Shown: positions 42,925-53,014, counted from the stretch's first letter. The stretch is 64,000 nt of DNA from Kitasatospora viridis (GCF_007829815.1 NZ_VIWT01000001.1:3867501-3931500), one strand, 5' to 3'. The notes: a model not told the origin generated them from the sequence alone. Program-made: numbers and translations.

Positions 42925-43746
42925 TCAGCCGACGATGCGTTCGGGCCGGGTGTAGACGTTGGCCTGCTCGCCGCGCAGGAAGCCGACCAGGGTCAGGCCC
43001 AGCTCCTCGGCCAGGTCGGCGGCGAGCGAGGAGGGGGCCGAGACGGCGGCCAGCAGCGGCAGCCCGGCCAGCGCGGCCTTCTGGGTCAGCTCGAACGAGG
43101 CCCGCCCGCTGACCAGCAGCAGGTGCCCGGTGAGCGGCAGCCGGCCCTCGCGCAGCGCCCAGCCGATCACCTTGTCCACCGCGTTGTGCCGCCCGACGTC
43201 CTCGCGGGCGCAGAGCAGTTCGCCCGCGGCGGTGAACAGGCCGGCCGCGTGCAGTCCGCCGGTGGAGTCGAAGGTGCGCTGGGCGGCCCGCAGGCGCTCC
43301 GGCAGGGCGTAGAGCACCGCGGGGTCCACGGTGAGCGGGTCGGCGGCCACCGGCCAGCGCACGTGGGTGCGCACGGCGTCCACGGTGTCCCGGCCGCACA
43401 GGCCGCAGGCGCTGGTGGTGAGCAGGGTGCGGTGGGCGGAGAGCGGCAGCGCGGGGGCGCCGCGCAGGGTCGCGTCCACCACGTTGTAGGTGTTGGCGCC
43501 GGCCTCGTCGGTGCCGGCGCAGTAGCGCAGTGCGGCCAACTGGTCGGTGCGGTGCAGCAGGCCCTCGCCGACCAGGAAGCCGGCCACCAGGTCGAAGTCC
43601 TGGCCCGGGGTGCGCATGGTGACGGTGAGCGGCTCGCCGCCGATCCGGATCTCCAGCGGCTCCTCGGCTGCCAGGGTGTCCGGCCGGCTGCCGTGTTCCG
43701 CCCCGCGCAGCCGCACCACCCGGCGCCGTGCCGTCGCCCGTGTCAT
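42925..43746 (-). CDS. fdhD: Formate dehydrogenase accessory sulfurtransferase FdhD
   Basis: A 273-aa FdhD that transfers sulfur to the Mo-bisPGD cofactor of formate dehydrogenases. The essential Cys motif CGLCG (114-118) is present, with the family's TMRTPGQDFDLVAGFL and AREDVGRHNAVDK segments. ATG at 43746. No formate dehydrogenase is in the window. It converges on the GGDEF gene with a 7-nt gap. Confidence 0.93.
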   Translation of the reverse strand: MTRATARRRVVRLRGAEHGSRPDTLAAEEPLEIRIGGEPLTVTMRTPGQDFDLVAGFLVGEGLLHRTDQLAALRYCAGTDEAGANTYNVVDATLRGAPALPLSAHRTLLTTSACGLCGRDTVDAVRTHVRWPVAADPLTVDPAVLYALPERLRAAQRTFDSTGGLHAAGLFTAAGELLCAREDVGRHNAVDKVIGWALREGRLPLTGHLLLVSGRASFELTQKAALAGLPLLAAVSAPSSLAADLAEELGLTLVGFLRGEQANVYTRPERIVG

Positions 43747-43848
43747 CGCCTCCGCCTTCCGTCGTGCCGACCCTTCGTGGACCAGGATGAGGCATGGGTG
43801 AACCTTGCTCTCGCATAGTTGTCATATCTTCATTCAGCTGATCTGATA

Positions 43849-43866
43849 GTGCATATGGATATGCAC
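43849..43866. promoter_or_regulatory. 18-bp palindrome over the hutH start codon
   Basis: GTGCATAT-GG-ATATGCAC, a perfect 8-bp inverted repeat that includes the two candidate hutH start ATGs (43855 and 43861). The 50 nt before it are unusually AT-rich and lack a Shine-Dalgarno sequence. Likely an operator blocking transcription or initiation. The TGGATAT heptamer recurs in the repeat before hutU. Confidence 0.55.
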
Positions 43867-45435
43867 AGTGCTCCGGCCGCTGACGCGCCGGTCGTTCAGG
43901 TCGGCAAGGCCGACGTCACCGCCGAGGACGTGCTCGCGGTCGCGCGCGGCAACGCCCGGATCGAGCTCGGCCCGGACGCGCTGGCCGAGATGGCCGTCTC
44001 GCGCGCCCGGATCGACGCGCTGGCCGCCGAGCCGCGCCCGGTCTACGGCGTCTCCACCGGTTTCGGCGCGCTCGCCGTGCGCCACATCAGCCCCGAGCTG
44101 CGCGCCCAGCTCCAGCGCTCGCTGGTCCGCTCGCACGCCGCCGGCATGGGCCCGGCGGTCGAGCGCGAGGTGACCCGCGCGCTGATGTTCCTGCGGCTGA
44201 AGACCCTGGCCTCCGGCCGCACCGGCGTGCGCCCGCTGGTCGCCGAGACCATGGCCGCGATCCTGAACGCCGGCATCACCCCGGTGGTCCGCGAGTACGG
44301 CTCGCTGGGCTGCTCCGGCGACCTCGCGCCGCTCTCGCACTGCGCCCTGGTGCTGATGGGCGAGGGCCTCGCCTACGGCCCGGACGGCGCCGAGCACCCG
44401 GCCGGCGAGCTGCTCGCCGCGGCCGGCATCAGCCCGGTCGAGCTGCTGGAGAAGGAGGGCCTGGCCCTCATCAACGGCACCGACGGCATGCTCGGCATGC
44501 TGGTGATGGCCATCGCCGACCTCTCCCGGCTGTTCACCACCGCCGACATCACCGCCGCCATGACCCTGGAGGCGCTGCTCGGCTCGGAGAAGGTGCTCGC
44601 CCCCGAGCTGCACGCGCCGATCCGCCCGCACCCCGGCCAGGCCCTCAGCGCCGCCAACATGCTCGCCGTGCTCCAGGGCTCCGGCCTGACCGGGCACCAC
44701 CAGGACGACGCCCCCCGGGTGCAGGACGCCTACTCGATCCGCTGCGCCCCGCAGGTGGCCGGCGCGGGCCGGGACACCCTGGCGCACGCCCGCACGGTGG
44801 CCGAGCGCGAGCTCGCCGCCTCGGTCGACAACCCGGTGGTGCTGCCGGACGGCCGGGTCGAGTCGAACGGCAACTTCCACGGCGCCCCGGTCGCCTACGT
44901 GCTGGACTTCCTGGCGATCGCCGCCGCCGACCTCGGCTCGATCTCCGAGCGGCGCACCGACCGGCTGCTCGACAAGGCCCGCTCGCACGGCCTGCCGGCC
45001 TTCCTGGCCGACGACCCGGGCGTGGACTCCGGTCTGATGATCGCTCAGTACACCCAGGCCGCCCTGGTCAGCGAGAACAAGCGGCTCGCCGTGCCCGCCT
45101 CGGTGGACTCCATCCCGTCCTCGGCGATGCAGGAGGACCACGTCTCGATGGGCTGGTCCGCGGCCCGCAAGCTGCGCCAGGCGGTCGACAACCTCGGTCG
45201 GATCCTGGCCGTCGAGCTGACCGCCGCCGCCCGCGCGCTGGAGATCCGCACCGCCGACTCCGCCGCCACCCTGGCGCCGGCCAGCGCCGCCGCGCTCGCC
45301 GCGGCCCGGGCGGCCGGCGTCGGCGGTGCCGGGCGGGACCGCTTCCTGGCGCCCGACCTGGACGCCGCCGAGGCCCTGGTCGCCTCCGGCGCCCTGGTCA
45401 CGGCCGTCGAGTCGGTCACCGGCCCGCTGGCCTGA
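43855..45435 (+). CDS. hutH: Histidine ammonia-lyase
   Basis: A 526-aa enzyme removing ammonia from L-histidine to give urocanate, the first step of histidine catabolism. The MIO prosthetic-group triplet is C153-S154-G155 within GSLGCSGDLAPLSH; the Cys in place of Ala is the form I recall for Streptomyces HAL. Other motifs YGVSTGFG, QDDAPRVQDAYS and SMQEDHVSMG-like (SSAMQEDHVS) are intact. ATG 43855 gives the MDMH start seen in S. griseus HutH. A terminator stem follows. Here it lies 2.1 kb from hutU. Confidence 0.96.
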   Translation: MDMHSAPAADAPVVQVGKADVTAEDVLAVARGNARIELGPDALAEMAVSRARIDALAAEPRPVYGVSTGFGALAVRHISPELRAQLQRSLVRSHAAGMGPAVEREVTRALMFLRLKTLASGRTGVRPLVAETMAAILNAGITPVVREYGSLGCSGDLAPLSHCALVLMGEGLAYGPDGAEHPAGELLAAAGISPVELLEKEGLALINGTDGMLGMLVMAIADLSRLFTTADITAAMTLEALLGSEKVLAPELHAPIRPHPGQALSAANMLAVLQGSGLTGHHQDDAPRVQDAYSIRCAPQVAGAGRDTLAHARTVAERELAASVDNPVVLPDGRVESNGNFHGAPVAYVLDFLAIAAADLGSISERRTDRLLDKARSHGLPAFLADDPGVDSGLMIAQYTQAALVSENKRLAVPASVDSIPSSAMQEDHVSMGWSAARKLRQAVDNLGRILAVELTAAARALEIRTADSAATLAPASAAALAAARAAGVGGAGRDRFLAPDLDAAEALVASGALVTAVESVTGPLA

Positions 45436-45447
45436 CGCCCGCCCGAC

Positions 45448-45484
45448 AGCGAGTGGGCCTGGCGATCCGTCAGGCCCACTCGCT
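45448..45484. terminator. Bidirectional terminator after hutH
   Basis: AGCGAGTGGGCCTG (45448-45461), 9-nt loop, CAGGCCCACTCGCT (45471-45484): a perfect 14-bp stem. The second arm also encodes the last codons of the convergent membrane-protein gene. Confidence 0.88.
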
Positions 45485-45898
45485 CCGGGCGGCGGTCCGG
45501 CGCCGCTGCTCCTGCTCCCGCTGCCCGCCGAGCGCGGCCGCCAGGTTGACGCCGACGATCCCGGCCCAGGCGACCACCACGCCGAAGCCGCCCATCACCG
45601 CCACGCCGATGCCGGTCAGCGGGACCGCCATCACCAGCGAGGTGTAGGGCAGGTAGCCGAGCGAACCGAACTTGCCGTGGCGGCGTGGCTGCTCGTGGCC
45701 CAGCTCGGCCAGCCGCTCGGCCACCCGCTGCTCGACCCGGGCGTCCAGCCGGGAGTCGATCCGCGCCAGGAAGGCGTCGACCAGCTCGGACTCGTACTCC
45801 GGCCCGAGCTCGCGGCGGGTCTCGATGGCGGCGTCCAGGTCCTTGCGGAGCTCGGTGCGGTGGTGCTGTCCGGGGAGTCCGGGCGCGGAAGGCTGCAT
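45470..45898 (-). CDS. Conserved membrane protein
   Basis: A 142-aa protein with a soluble helical N-terminal half (about 15-75, charged, RTELRKDLDAAIETRRELG) and two hydrophobic segments (about 84-105 and 108-125). Part of the sequence resembles conserved Streptomyces integral membrane proteins found beside hutH. ATG at 45898 has a poor ribosome binding site; an ATG-like alternative lies 6 codons upstream. Confidence 0.65.
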   Translation of the reverse strand: MQPSAPGLPGQHHRTELRKDLDAAIETRRELGPEYESELVDAFLARIDSRLDARVEQRVAERLAELGHEQPRRHGKFGSLGYLPYTSLVMAVPLTGIGVAVMGGFGVVVAWAGIVGVNLAAALGGQREQEQRRRTAARSEWA

Positions 45899-46088
45899 GC
45901 AGACAGGTTCGGGCACCGGACGCCGCCCGGTCCAGTCCGCACCCGGCCGCTCAGGGGGAAATCAGGGTGACCCTGAGAGCACCCGCCCCCGCCGCGTCGG
46001 CAGTCCGGGGTGCGAGACATCATTGCCGGTCGTGCCGCCCCTGCTGCACAGTCGATCGGACATCCACCGCCCGAAGGGACCCCCGCAG

Positions 46089-46943
46089 ATGACCGAGTCG
46101 TCCCTGGGCCCGTCCGCCCGCCTGCTGGAACTCTTCGACGGACACCGGCTCACCCCGACCCAGCGGCGGATCGCGCACGCGCTGGTCCGGCACGCCGCCG
46201 AGGCGCCGTTCCTGTCCAGCGTCGAGGTGGCCGAACTGGCCGGCGTCAGCCAGCCCTCGGTCACCCGGTTCGCGGTGGCGCTCGGCTACGACGGCTACCC
46301 GGCGCTGCGCCGCCGGCTGCGCGAACTGGGCGGCGAGCCGGCCCCGCCCGAGAGCCCCGGCGACGCGGTGCGCAACGAGCACCAGCAGGCGGTGCTGGCC
46401 GAGATCGCCCACCTGCGCCGGCTCGCCGAACTGCTGGCCGACCCGGAGCCGATCGTCCGGGCGGCCCGGCTGCTCGCCGCCTCCCGGCCGCTGCCGGTGC
46501 TGGGCCTGCGGGCCGCCTCGGCGCAGGCGCACGGCTTCGCCTACTTCGCCGCCAAGGTGCACCCCGACATCCGGCTGCTGGACGAGGGCGGCTCGATGCT
46601 GGCCGACCGGATCGAGCGGTGCGCGGCGGCCGGTGCCAGCGCGCTGCTCTGCTTCGCGCTGCCCCGCTACCCCCGGGAGCTGATGGACGCCCTGGCGGTG
46701 GCCCGGGACTGCGGGCTGACCGTGCTGACCGTGGCGGACAGCGTCTTCGCGCCGGTGGCCAAGCTCTCCGACCTGATCCTGCCGGCCGAGGTGGGCACCG
46801 GACTGGTCTTCGACACCGCCTGCGCGCCGATGGTGCTGGGCCGGGTCCTGTTGCAGACGATGTGCGACGAACTGCCGGACGCCGAAGCCCGGTTGGAGGA
46901 GATCGAGCAGTCGGCGGCGGCCCGAGGACTGTTCCTGGAGTAA
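46089..46943 (+). CDS. MurR/RpiR-family regulator with SIS domain
   Basis: A 284-aa regulator. The N-terminal HTH_6 (about 10-85) includes SSVEVAELAGVSQPSVTRF; the SIS sugar-phosphate-isomerase domain spans about 120-265 (GLRAASAQAHG, LLCFALPRYPRELMD). RpiR proteins usually sense phosphosugars or related small acids. It lies between hutH and the hutU operon on the same strand, so it may control histidine use; the usual HutC-type repressor is not seen here. ATG at 46089. Confidence 0.85.
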   Translation: MTESSLGPSARLLELFDGHRLTPTQRRIAHALVRHAAEAPFLSSVEVAELAGVSQPSVTRFAVALGYDGYPALRRRLRELGGEPAPPESPGDAVRNEHQQAVLAEIAHLRRLAELLADPEPIVRAARLLAASRPLPVLGLRAASAQAHGFAYFAAKVHPDIRLLDEGGSMLADRIERCAAAGASALLCFALPRYPRELMDALAVARDCGLTVLTVADSVFAPVAKLSDLILPAEVGTGLVFDTACAPMVLGRVLLQTMCDELPDAEARLEEIEQSAAARGLFLE

Positions 46944-46985
46944 ACCGGGCATCCCCTTGACAGGACCGACGGGGGGTGGACGGCC

Positions 46986-47327
46986 GTGCGCGAGATCCAC
47001 GAGATGAGGCAGGTCGGCCGGCTCGCCTCCGGCGCCCAGGAGTGGGCCTGCCCCAGCTGCGGCCGCCGGGTCGCGCTGGCCGGCCCGCCGGAGCCCGGCG
47101 TCACCGTGCTGGACCCGGGCGACGAGGCCGCCGTGCACATCGGCCTGAACACCCCCGGCGGCGCCGTCCGCAACCCGGGCGAGCCCTACGGCCTCGGCCC
47201 GATCCAGGAGATCCCCCGCCCGCCCAACCTCCCGATGCTCCCCGCCGACCCCGCCGCCACGGCCGCCGCCGACCGCGCCTGGCTGGCCGAGATCGGCATC
47301 GACTGGGGGGACGGGGAGGCGGCTTGA
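46986..47327 (+). CDS. Small protein with one CxxC motif
   Basis: A 113-aa protein starting with GTG at 46986. WACPSCGRRV (20-29) is a single zinc-knuckle-like CxxC; the remainder is Pro/Ala-rich with a C-terminal helix (DRAWLAEIGIDWG). It follows the RpiR gene by 42 nt and may be co-transcribed. A similar protein lies beside hutU in other Streptomyces as I recall. Function unknown. Confidence 0.65.
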   Translation: MREIHEMRQVGRLASGAQEWACPSCGRRVALAGPPEPGVTVLDPGDEAAVHIGLNTPGGAVRNPGEPYGLGPIQEIPRPPNLPMLPADPAATAAADRAWLAEIGIDWGDGEAA

Positions 47328-47476
47328 CGGGGCGTCAGCTTCCGTAGTCGGGAAAGTCGCCGGTTCGGAGCCCGCCGGTTCGGTGCCGGTGCTCGCCGGT
47401 TTCGGACCGTCCCTCGCTGGAAGTGGGACTCGGGCGCCGATCGGATCCGCCCGCCTCTGGCCGCCCTTCGGCTGAT

Positions 47477-47513
47477 TGGATATATTCAGACTGCTCATTC
47501 CTGAATGAATCCA
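47477..47513. promoter_or_regulatory. Imperfect inverted repeat upstream of hutU
   Basis: TGGATATATTCAG (47477-47489) and CTGAATGAATCCA (47501-47513) pair at 11 of 13 positions with an 11-nt spacer. It ends 17 nt before the hutU ATG and next to its AAGGAGG. Likely an operator; it shares TGGATAT with the hutH palindrome. Confidence 0.6.
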
Positions 47514-47530
47514 TCCGCAAGGAGGCCGCC

Positions 47531-49219
47531 ATGGCGGAGCAGCAGATCAGCGGGGCGCGCGAGGTGCGTGCGGCGCGCGGGACCAACCTGACCGCGCAGG
47601 GCTGGCAGCAGGAGGCCGCCCTGCGGATGCTGATGAACAACCTCGACCCGGAGGTGGCCGAGCACCCGTCGAAGCTGGTCGTCTACGGCGGCACCGGCAA
47701 GGCGGCGCGCGACTGGCGCTCCTTCGACGCGATGGTGCGCACGCTCCAGGGGCTGAAGCAGGACGAGACCATGCTGGTCCAGTCCGGCCGCCCGGTCGGC
47801 GTGATGCAGACCCACGAGTGGGCGCCCCGGGTGCTGATCGCCAACTCCAACCTGGTCGGCGACTGGGCCAACTGGGAGGAGTTCCGCCGGCTGGAGAGCC
47901 TCGGGCTCACCATGTACGGCCAGATGACCGCCGGCTCCTGGATCTACATCGGCACCCAGGGCATCCTCCAGGGCACCTACGAGACCTTCGCCGCGGTCGC
48001 CAACAAGCGCTACAACGGCTCGCTCGAAGGCACCATCACGCTCACCGCCGGCCTCGGCGGCATGGGCGGCGCCCAGCCGCTGGCCGTCACCATGAACGGC
48101 GGCGTGGCGATCTGCGTGGACTGCGACCCGTCCCGGATCTCCCGCCGGATCGAGCACCGCTACCTGGACGTCGAGGCGAACAGCCTGGAGCACGCCCTGG
48201 AGCTGGCCACCGCCGCCCGGGACAAGAAGCAGCCGCTCTCCATCGGCCTGCTCGGCAACGCCGCCGAGGTCTTCCCGCAGCTGCTCGCGATGGACGCGCC
48301 GATCGACATCGTCACCGACCAGACCAGCGCCCACGACCCGCTGAGCTACCTGCCGATCGGCGTCGCCTTCGACGACATGGCGACCTACGCGGCCGAGAAG
48401 CCCGCCGAGTTCACCCAGCGCTCGCGCGAGTCGATGGCCAAGCACGTCGAGGCGATGGTCGGCTTCCTGGACCGCGGCTGCGAGGTCTTCGACTACGGCA
48501 ACTCGATCCGCGGCGAGGCCCAGCTGGCCGGCTACGACCGCGCCTTCGCCTTCCCCGGCTTCGTGCCGGCCTACATCCGGCCGCTGTTCTGCGAGGGCAA
48601 GGGCCCGTTCCGCTGGGCCGCGCTGTCCGGTGACCCGAAGGACATCGCCAAGACCGACAAGGCCGTGCTCGACCTGTTCCCGGAGAACGAGTCGCTGCAC
48701 CGCTGGATCAAGATGGCCCAGGAGAAGGTGCACTTCCAGGGCCTGCCCGCGCGGATCTGCTGGCTCGGCTACGGCGAGCGCGACAAGGCCGGCGAGCGGT
48801 TCAACGACATGGTCGCCTCGGGCGAGCTGTCCGCGCCGATCGTGATCGGCCGCGACCACCTGGACTGCGGCTCGGTCGCCTCCCCGTACCGCGAGACCGA
48901 GGCGATGCTGGACGGCTCGGACGCGATCGCCGACTGGCCGCTGATCAACGCCATGGTCAACGTGGCCTCCGGCGCCTCCTGGGTCTCCATCCACCACGGC
49001 GGCGGCGTCGGCATCGGCCGCTCGATCCACGCCGGCCAGGTCACGGTGGCCGACGGCACCGCGCTGGCCGGCGAGAAGATCCGCCGGGTGCTCACCAACG
49101 ACCCGGGCATGGGCGTGATCCGGCACGTGGACGCCGGCTACGACCGCGCGGTCGAGGTCGCCGGCGAGCGCGGCGTGCGGGTTCCCATGAACGAGCACAG
49201 CCCCATGGGCGAGCTGTGA
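47531..49219 (+). CDS. hutU: Urocanate hydratase
   Basis: A 562-aa NAD-dependent urocanase converting urocanate to imidazolonepropionate. Recognised by [10 protein letters not shown] near the N-terminus, the NAD-binding GLGGMGGAQ and the catalytic-region [11 protein letters not shown] and [11 protein letters not shown] with the active-site Cys neighbourhood conserved. ATG 47531 follows AAGGAGG at ideal spacing. First gene of a four-gene operon; its stop overlaps the next start by 4 nt. Confidence 0.96.
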   Translation: MAEQQISGAREVRAARGTNLTAQGWQQEAALRMLMNNLDPEVAEHPSKLVVYGGTGKAARDWRSFDAMVRTLQGLKQDETMLVQSGRPVGVMQTHEWAPRVLIANSNLVGDWANWEEFRRLESLGLTMYGQMTAGSWIYIGTQGILQGTYETFAAVANKRYNGSLEGTITLTAGLGGMGGAQPLAVTMNGGVAICVDCDPSRISRRIEHRYLDVEANSLEHALELATAARDKKQPLSIGLLGNAAEVFPQLLAMDAPIDIVTDQTSAHDPLSYLPIGVAFDDMATYAAEKPAEFTQRSRESMAKHVEAMVGFLDRGCEVFDYGNSIRGEAQLAGYDRAFAFPGFVPAYIRPLFCEGKGPFRWAALSGDPKDIAKTDKAVLDLFPENESLHRWIKMAQEKVHFQGLPARICWLGYGERDKAGERFNDMVASGELSAPIVIGRDHLDCGSVASPYRETEAMLDGSDAIADWPLINAMVNVASGASWVSIHHGGGVGIGRSIHAGQVTVADGTALAGEKIRRVLTNDPGMGVIRHVDAGYDRAVEVAGERGVRVPMNEHSPMGEL

Positions 49220-50436
49220 CCCTGCCGTCCTTCGAAGAGATGTGGGCGGAGCTGCTCCCCGTGGGCCGCTCCGCCTCCTCCGGCGGCTACCGCCGGTACG
49301 CCTGGAACGGCGCGGACGCCGAGTGCCGGGCCTGGTTCGAGCAGCAGGCCCGCGACCGCGGCCTGCACTACGAGCGGGACCGCAACGGCAACCAGTGGGC
49401 CTGGCTGGGCGACCCGGACGGCGACGGTGCGATCGTCACCGGCTCGCACCTGGACTCGGTGCCGGACGGCGGCGCCTTCGACGGCCCGCTCGGCGTGGTC
49501 TCCTCGTTCGCCGCGCTGGACGAACTGCGCGGGCGGGGAGCGCGGTTCGCCAAGCCCCTGGCGATCGTCAACTTCGGCGACGAGGAGGGCGCCCGGTTCG
49601 GCGTCGCCTGCGTCGGCTCCCGGCTCGCCACCGGCGTGCTGACGGCCGATCAGGCCCGCGAGCTGCGCGACGCCGACGGCGTGCGGCTGCCCGACGCGAT
49701 GGAGCGGGCCGGCCAGGACCCGACCGCGATCGGCGCCGACCCCGGCCGGCTGGCCCGGATCGGCGCGTTCGTCGAGCTGCACGTGGAGCAGGGCCGCTAC
49801 CTGGGCGAGGGTCAGCCGGTCGGCGTGGCCTCGGCGATCTGGCCGCACGGCCGCTGGCGGTTCGACTTCCACGGCGAGGCCAACCACGCCGGGACCACCC
49901 GGATCGAGGACCGCCGCGACCCGATGCTCACCTACGCCAACACCGTGCTCGCGGCCCGCAAGAAGGCCCGGCTGGCCGGCGCGCTGGCCACCTTCGGCAA
50001 GGTCGCGGTGGAGCCCAACGGCACCAACGCGATCGCCTCGCTGGTGCGCGGCTGGCTGGACTCCCGGGCGGCCGACGAGTCGGTGCTCGCCGAGCTGGTG
50101 GAGGAGATCCGCGCGGCGGCGGTGGAGCGCGGCGAGCGCGACGGCGTGAAGGTCGAGCTGGTCCGCGAGTCCTACACCCCGGTGGTGGACTTCGACGGGC
50201 CGCTGCGCGACCGGATCGCCGCCACCCTCGGGGGCGTGCCGGTGCTGCCGACCGGAGCGGGACACGACGCCGGAATCCTGGCATCCACCGTGCCGACCGC
50301 CATGCTGTTCGTACGTAACCCGAGCGGGGTCTCGCACTCCCCGACCGAGCACGCCGAACTGCCCGACTGCCTGGCCGGCGTCTCGGCCCTCGCGGACGTC
50401 CTGGAGGACCTGGCATGCATGTCAGCAGCGCAGTAG
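49216..50436 (+). CDS. M20-family amidohydrolase (allantoate amidohydrolase-like), probable N-formylglutamate deformylase
   Basis: A 406-aa M20 metalloamidase. Metal ligands are visible in [18 protein letters not shown] (His and bridging Asp), GDEEGARFG (Glu), ELHVEQG (His) and a final His in SHSPTEH. Family members hydrolyse allantoate, N-carbamoyl amino acids or ureidoglycolate. Placed between hutU and hutF with overlaps of 4 and 22 nt, it is the best candidate for the last step, N-formyl-L-glutamate to glutamate and formate, for which no classical HutG is present. GTG start. Confidence 0.85.
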   Translation: MTLPSFEEMWAELLPVGRSASSGGYRRYAWNGADAECRAWFEQQARDRGLHYERDRNGNQWAWLGDPDGDGAIVTGSHLDSVPDGGAFDGPLGVVSSFAALDELRGRGARFAKPLAIVNFGDEEGARFGVACVGSRLATGVLTADQARELRDADGVRLPDAMERAGQDPTAIGADPGRLARIGAFVELHVEQGRYLGEGQPVGVASAIWPHGRWRFDFHGEANHAGTTRIEDRRDPMLTYANTVLAARKKARLAGALATFGKVAVEPNGTNAIASLVRGWLDSRAADESVLAELVEEIRAAAVERGERDGVKVELVRESYTPVVDFDGPLRDRIAATLGGVPVLPTGAGHDAGILASTVPTAMLFVRNPSGVSHSPTEHAELPDCLAGVSALADVLEDLACMSAAQ

Positions 50437-51788
50437 CAGCGCAGACGTACTGGGCCGAGCACGCCTGGCTGCCGCACGTCAACGGGCCGGTGGTGGAGCC
50501 CGACGTGCTGATCGAGGTGGGGGCCGACGGGCGGTTCGCCCGGGTGGTGCCGGACAGCGGGCCCTGCCCGCCCGGCGCCGTCCGGCTGGCCGGCCTGCTG
50601 GTGCCCGGCCAGGCCAACAGCCACTCGCACGCCTTCCACCGGGCGCTTCGCGGCACCGTGCAGGTCGGCTCCGGCACCTTCTGGACCTGGCGCGACACCA
50701 TGTACCGGTTCGCCGGCGCGCTCGACCCGGACAGCTACCTGGCGCTGGCCACCGCGGTCTACGCCGAGATGGCGCTGGCCGGGATCACCGCCGTCGGCGA
50801 GTTCCACTACCTGCACCACGCCCCCGGCGGGGTCCGCTACGCCGACCCGAACGCGATGGGCGAGGCGCTGATCGAGGCCGCCGACCGGGCCGGCATCCGG
50901 ATCACCCTGCTGGACACCTGCTACCTGTCCGCCGGCTTCGGCGCCGAACTGACCAAGCCCCAGCTGCGGTTCGGCGACGGCGACGCGGACGCCTGGGCCG
51001 CCCGGGCCGACGCCCTGACGGCCCGTCCGCACGCCCGGATCGGCGCGGCCGTCCACTCGGTGCGCGCGGTGCCGGCCGAGCAGCTGGGCACCGTGGCGCA
51101 CTGGGCCGCGATGCGCAAGGCGCCGCTGCACGTGCACCTGTCCGAGCAGACCGCGGAGAACGACGCCTGCCTGACCGCGCACGGCGTCACCCCGACCCGG
51201 CTGCTGCACGACCACGGCGTGCTCGGCCCGCGCACCAGCGCGGTGCACGCGACCCACCTGACCGCCGAGGACGTCAAGCTGCTCTCCGACTCCTCCACGG
51301 TGATCTGCATGTGCCCGACCACCGAGCGGGACCTGGCCGACGGCATCGGCCCGGCCCGGCAGCTGGCCAGCGCCGGCTGCCCGGTCACCCTGGGCAGCGA
51401 CAGCCACGCGGTGATCGACCCCTTCGAGGAGGCCCGGGCGCTCGAACTCAACGAGCGGCTGCGCACCCGCACCCGCGGTCACTGGACCGCCAACGCGCTG
51501 CTGCGGGCCGGCACCGAGGACGGGCACGCCTCGCTCGGCTGGCCGGAGGCCGGCCGGATCGAGGCCGGGGCGCTGGCCGACTTCACGGTGCTGGCGCTCG
51601 ACTCGGTGCGCACCGCCGGGCCCACCCCGCGGCTGGGCGCCGAGACCGCCGTCTTCGCCGCCTCGGCGGCCGACGTGCGCCACGTCGTGGTCGGCGGCCG
51701 GCGGGTCGTCGTCGACGGCGTGCACGCCCTGGTGCCCGACGTCGCCGCCGCGCTCAAGCACTCCATCTGCACCGTGAGGGGCTCATGA
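50415..51788 (+). CDS. hutF: Formimidoylglutamate deiminase
   Basis: A 457-aa amidohydrolase-superfamily deiminase that converts N-formimidoyl-L-glutamate to N-formyl-L-glutamate plus ammonia. Zn ligands: HSHAFH near 69-74, His in HVHLSEQ, ATHLT, and Asp in GSDSH. The long form and WRDTMYRF segment separate it from imidazolonepropionase. It overlaps the M20 gene by 22 nt and hutI by 4 nt. Confidence 0.92.
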   Translation: MHVSSAVAAQTYWAEHAWLPHVNGPVVEPDVLIEVGADGRFARVVPDSGPCPPGAVRLAGLLVPGQANSHSHAFHRALRGTVQVGSGTFWTWRDTMYRFAGALDPDSYLALATAVYAEMALAGITAVGEFHYLHHAPGGVRYADPNAMGEALIEAADRAGIRITLLDTCYLSAGFGAELTKPQLRFGDGDADAWAARADALTARPHARIGAAVHSVRAVPAEQLGTVAHWAAMRKAPLHVHLSEQTAENDACLTAHGVTPTRLLHDHGVLGPRTSAVHATHLTAEDVKLLSDSSTVICMCPTTERDLADGIGPARQLASAGCPVTLGSDSHAVIDPFEEARALELNERLRTRTRGHWTANALLRAGTEDGHASLGWPEAGRIEAGALADFTVLALDSVRTAGPTPRLGAETAVFAASAADVRHVVVGGRRVVVDGVHALVPDVAAALKHSICTVRGS

Positions 51789-52951
51789 CCAGCACGCTCA
51801 TCACCAACATCGGCACCCTGGTCACCAACGACCCGTCACATCCCGGCCTGCTCGGGACGGTCGAGGACGCCGCGGTGGTCATCGACGGCTCGGTGGTCAC
51901 CTGGACCGGCCGGGCCGCCGAGGCGCCCGCGGCCGACCGGCGGTTCGACGCCGACGGCCGGGCGCTGCTGCCCGGCTTCGTCGACTCGCACGCGCACCTG
52001 GTCTTCGCCGGCGACCGCACCGCCGAGTTCAACGCCCGGATGTCCGGCCAGGCCTACAGCGCGGGCGGCATCCGCACCACGGTGGCCGCCACCCGGGCGG
52101 CGAGCGACGAGCAACTGGACGCCCAGGTCGACCGGTTCGTCCGGGAGATGCTCCGGCAGGGCACCACCACGGTGGAGGTCAAGTCCGGTTACGGGCTCAC
52201 CGTGGAGGACGAGGCCCGGGCCCTGCGGATCGCCGCCCGGCACACCCCGGAGACCACCTACCTGGGCGCGCACGTGGTCGCCCCCGAGTACGCCGACGAC
52301 CCGGCCGGCTACGTGGACCTGGTGACCGGCAAGATGCTGGACGCCTGCGCGCCGCACGCCCGCTGGGTGGACGTGTTCTGCGAGCGGGGCGCCTTCGACG
52401 GCGACCAGGCGCGGGCCGTGCTGACCGCCGGCATCGAGCGCGGCCTGATCCCCCGGGTGCACGCCAACCAGCTCAGCCACGGCCCCGGCGTGCAGCTCGC
52501 GGTGGAGCTCGGCGCGGCCTCGGCCGACCACTGCACCCACCTGACCGACGCGGACGTCGCCGCGCTGGCCGGGTCCGGCACGGTGGCCACCCTGCTGCCC
52601 GGCGCCGAGTTCTCCACCCGGGCCGACTACCCGGACGCCCGCCGACTGCTGGACGCGGGTGCCACCGTGGCGCTGTCCACGGACTGCAACCCGGGCTCCA
52701 GCTTCACCAGCTCGATGGCCTTCTGCATCGCCGTCGCCGTCCGCGAGATGGGCATGACCCCGGACGAGGCGGTGCACGCCGCCACCGCCGGCGGTGCCCG
52801 CGCCCTGCGCCGCACCGACGTGGGCCACATCGCCCCCGGCGCCCGCGCCGACCTGCTCCTCCTGGACGCGCCCTCCCCGGTCCACCTGGCCTACCGCCCG
52901 GGCGTCCCGCTGACGGCAGCCGTCTGGCGGGCGGGCATCCGCGAGGTCTGA
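51785..52951 (+). CDS. hutI: Imidazolonepropionase
   Basis: A 388-aa amidohydrolase opening the imidazolone ring to formimidoylglutamate. Metal ligands [26 protein letters not shown] and STDCNPGS (Asp), and the substrate-region EVKSGYGL are all intact. ATG 51785 overlaps hutF by 4 nt. Last gene of the operon; a strong terminator begins 10 nt after the stop. Confidence 0.96.
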   Translation: MTSTLITNIGTLVTNDPSHPGLLGTVEDAAVVIDGSVVTWTGRAAEAPAADRRFDADGRALLPGFVDSHAHLVFAGDRTAEFNARMSGQAYSAGGIRTTVAATRAASDEQLDAQVDRFVREMLRQGTTTVEVKSGYGLTVEDEARALRIAARHTPETTYLGAHVVAPEYADDPAGYVDLVTGKMLDACAPHARWVDVFCERGAFDGDQARAVLTAGIERGLIPRVHANQLSHGPGVQLAVELGAASADHCTHLTDADVAALAGSGTVATLLPGAEFSTRADYPDARRLLDAGATVALSTDCNPGSSFTSSMAFCIAVAVREMGMTPDEAVHAATAGGARALRRTDVGHIAPGARADLLLLDAPSPVHLAYRPGVPLTAAVWRAGIREV

Positions 52952-52961
52952 CGGCCCGTAG

Positions 52962-53014
52962 GAACCCCTGAGGGCCGGTACCCGCGTGGAGCGGGTACCG
53001 GCCCTCAGGGGTTC
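52962..53014. terminator. Bidirectional terminator, 24-bp perfect stem
   Basis: Arms 52962-52985 and 52991-53014 are perfect reverse complements around a GTGGA loop. It sits between hutI and the convergent Uma2 gene. Confidence 0.93.

Noticed and set aside
43855..45435. Cys-Ser-Gly in place of Ala-Ser-Gly in the HutH cofactor triplet as a novelty
   Set aside because: The same Cys is in Streptomyces HAL as I remember it (S. griseus), so it is normal for the family.
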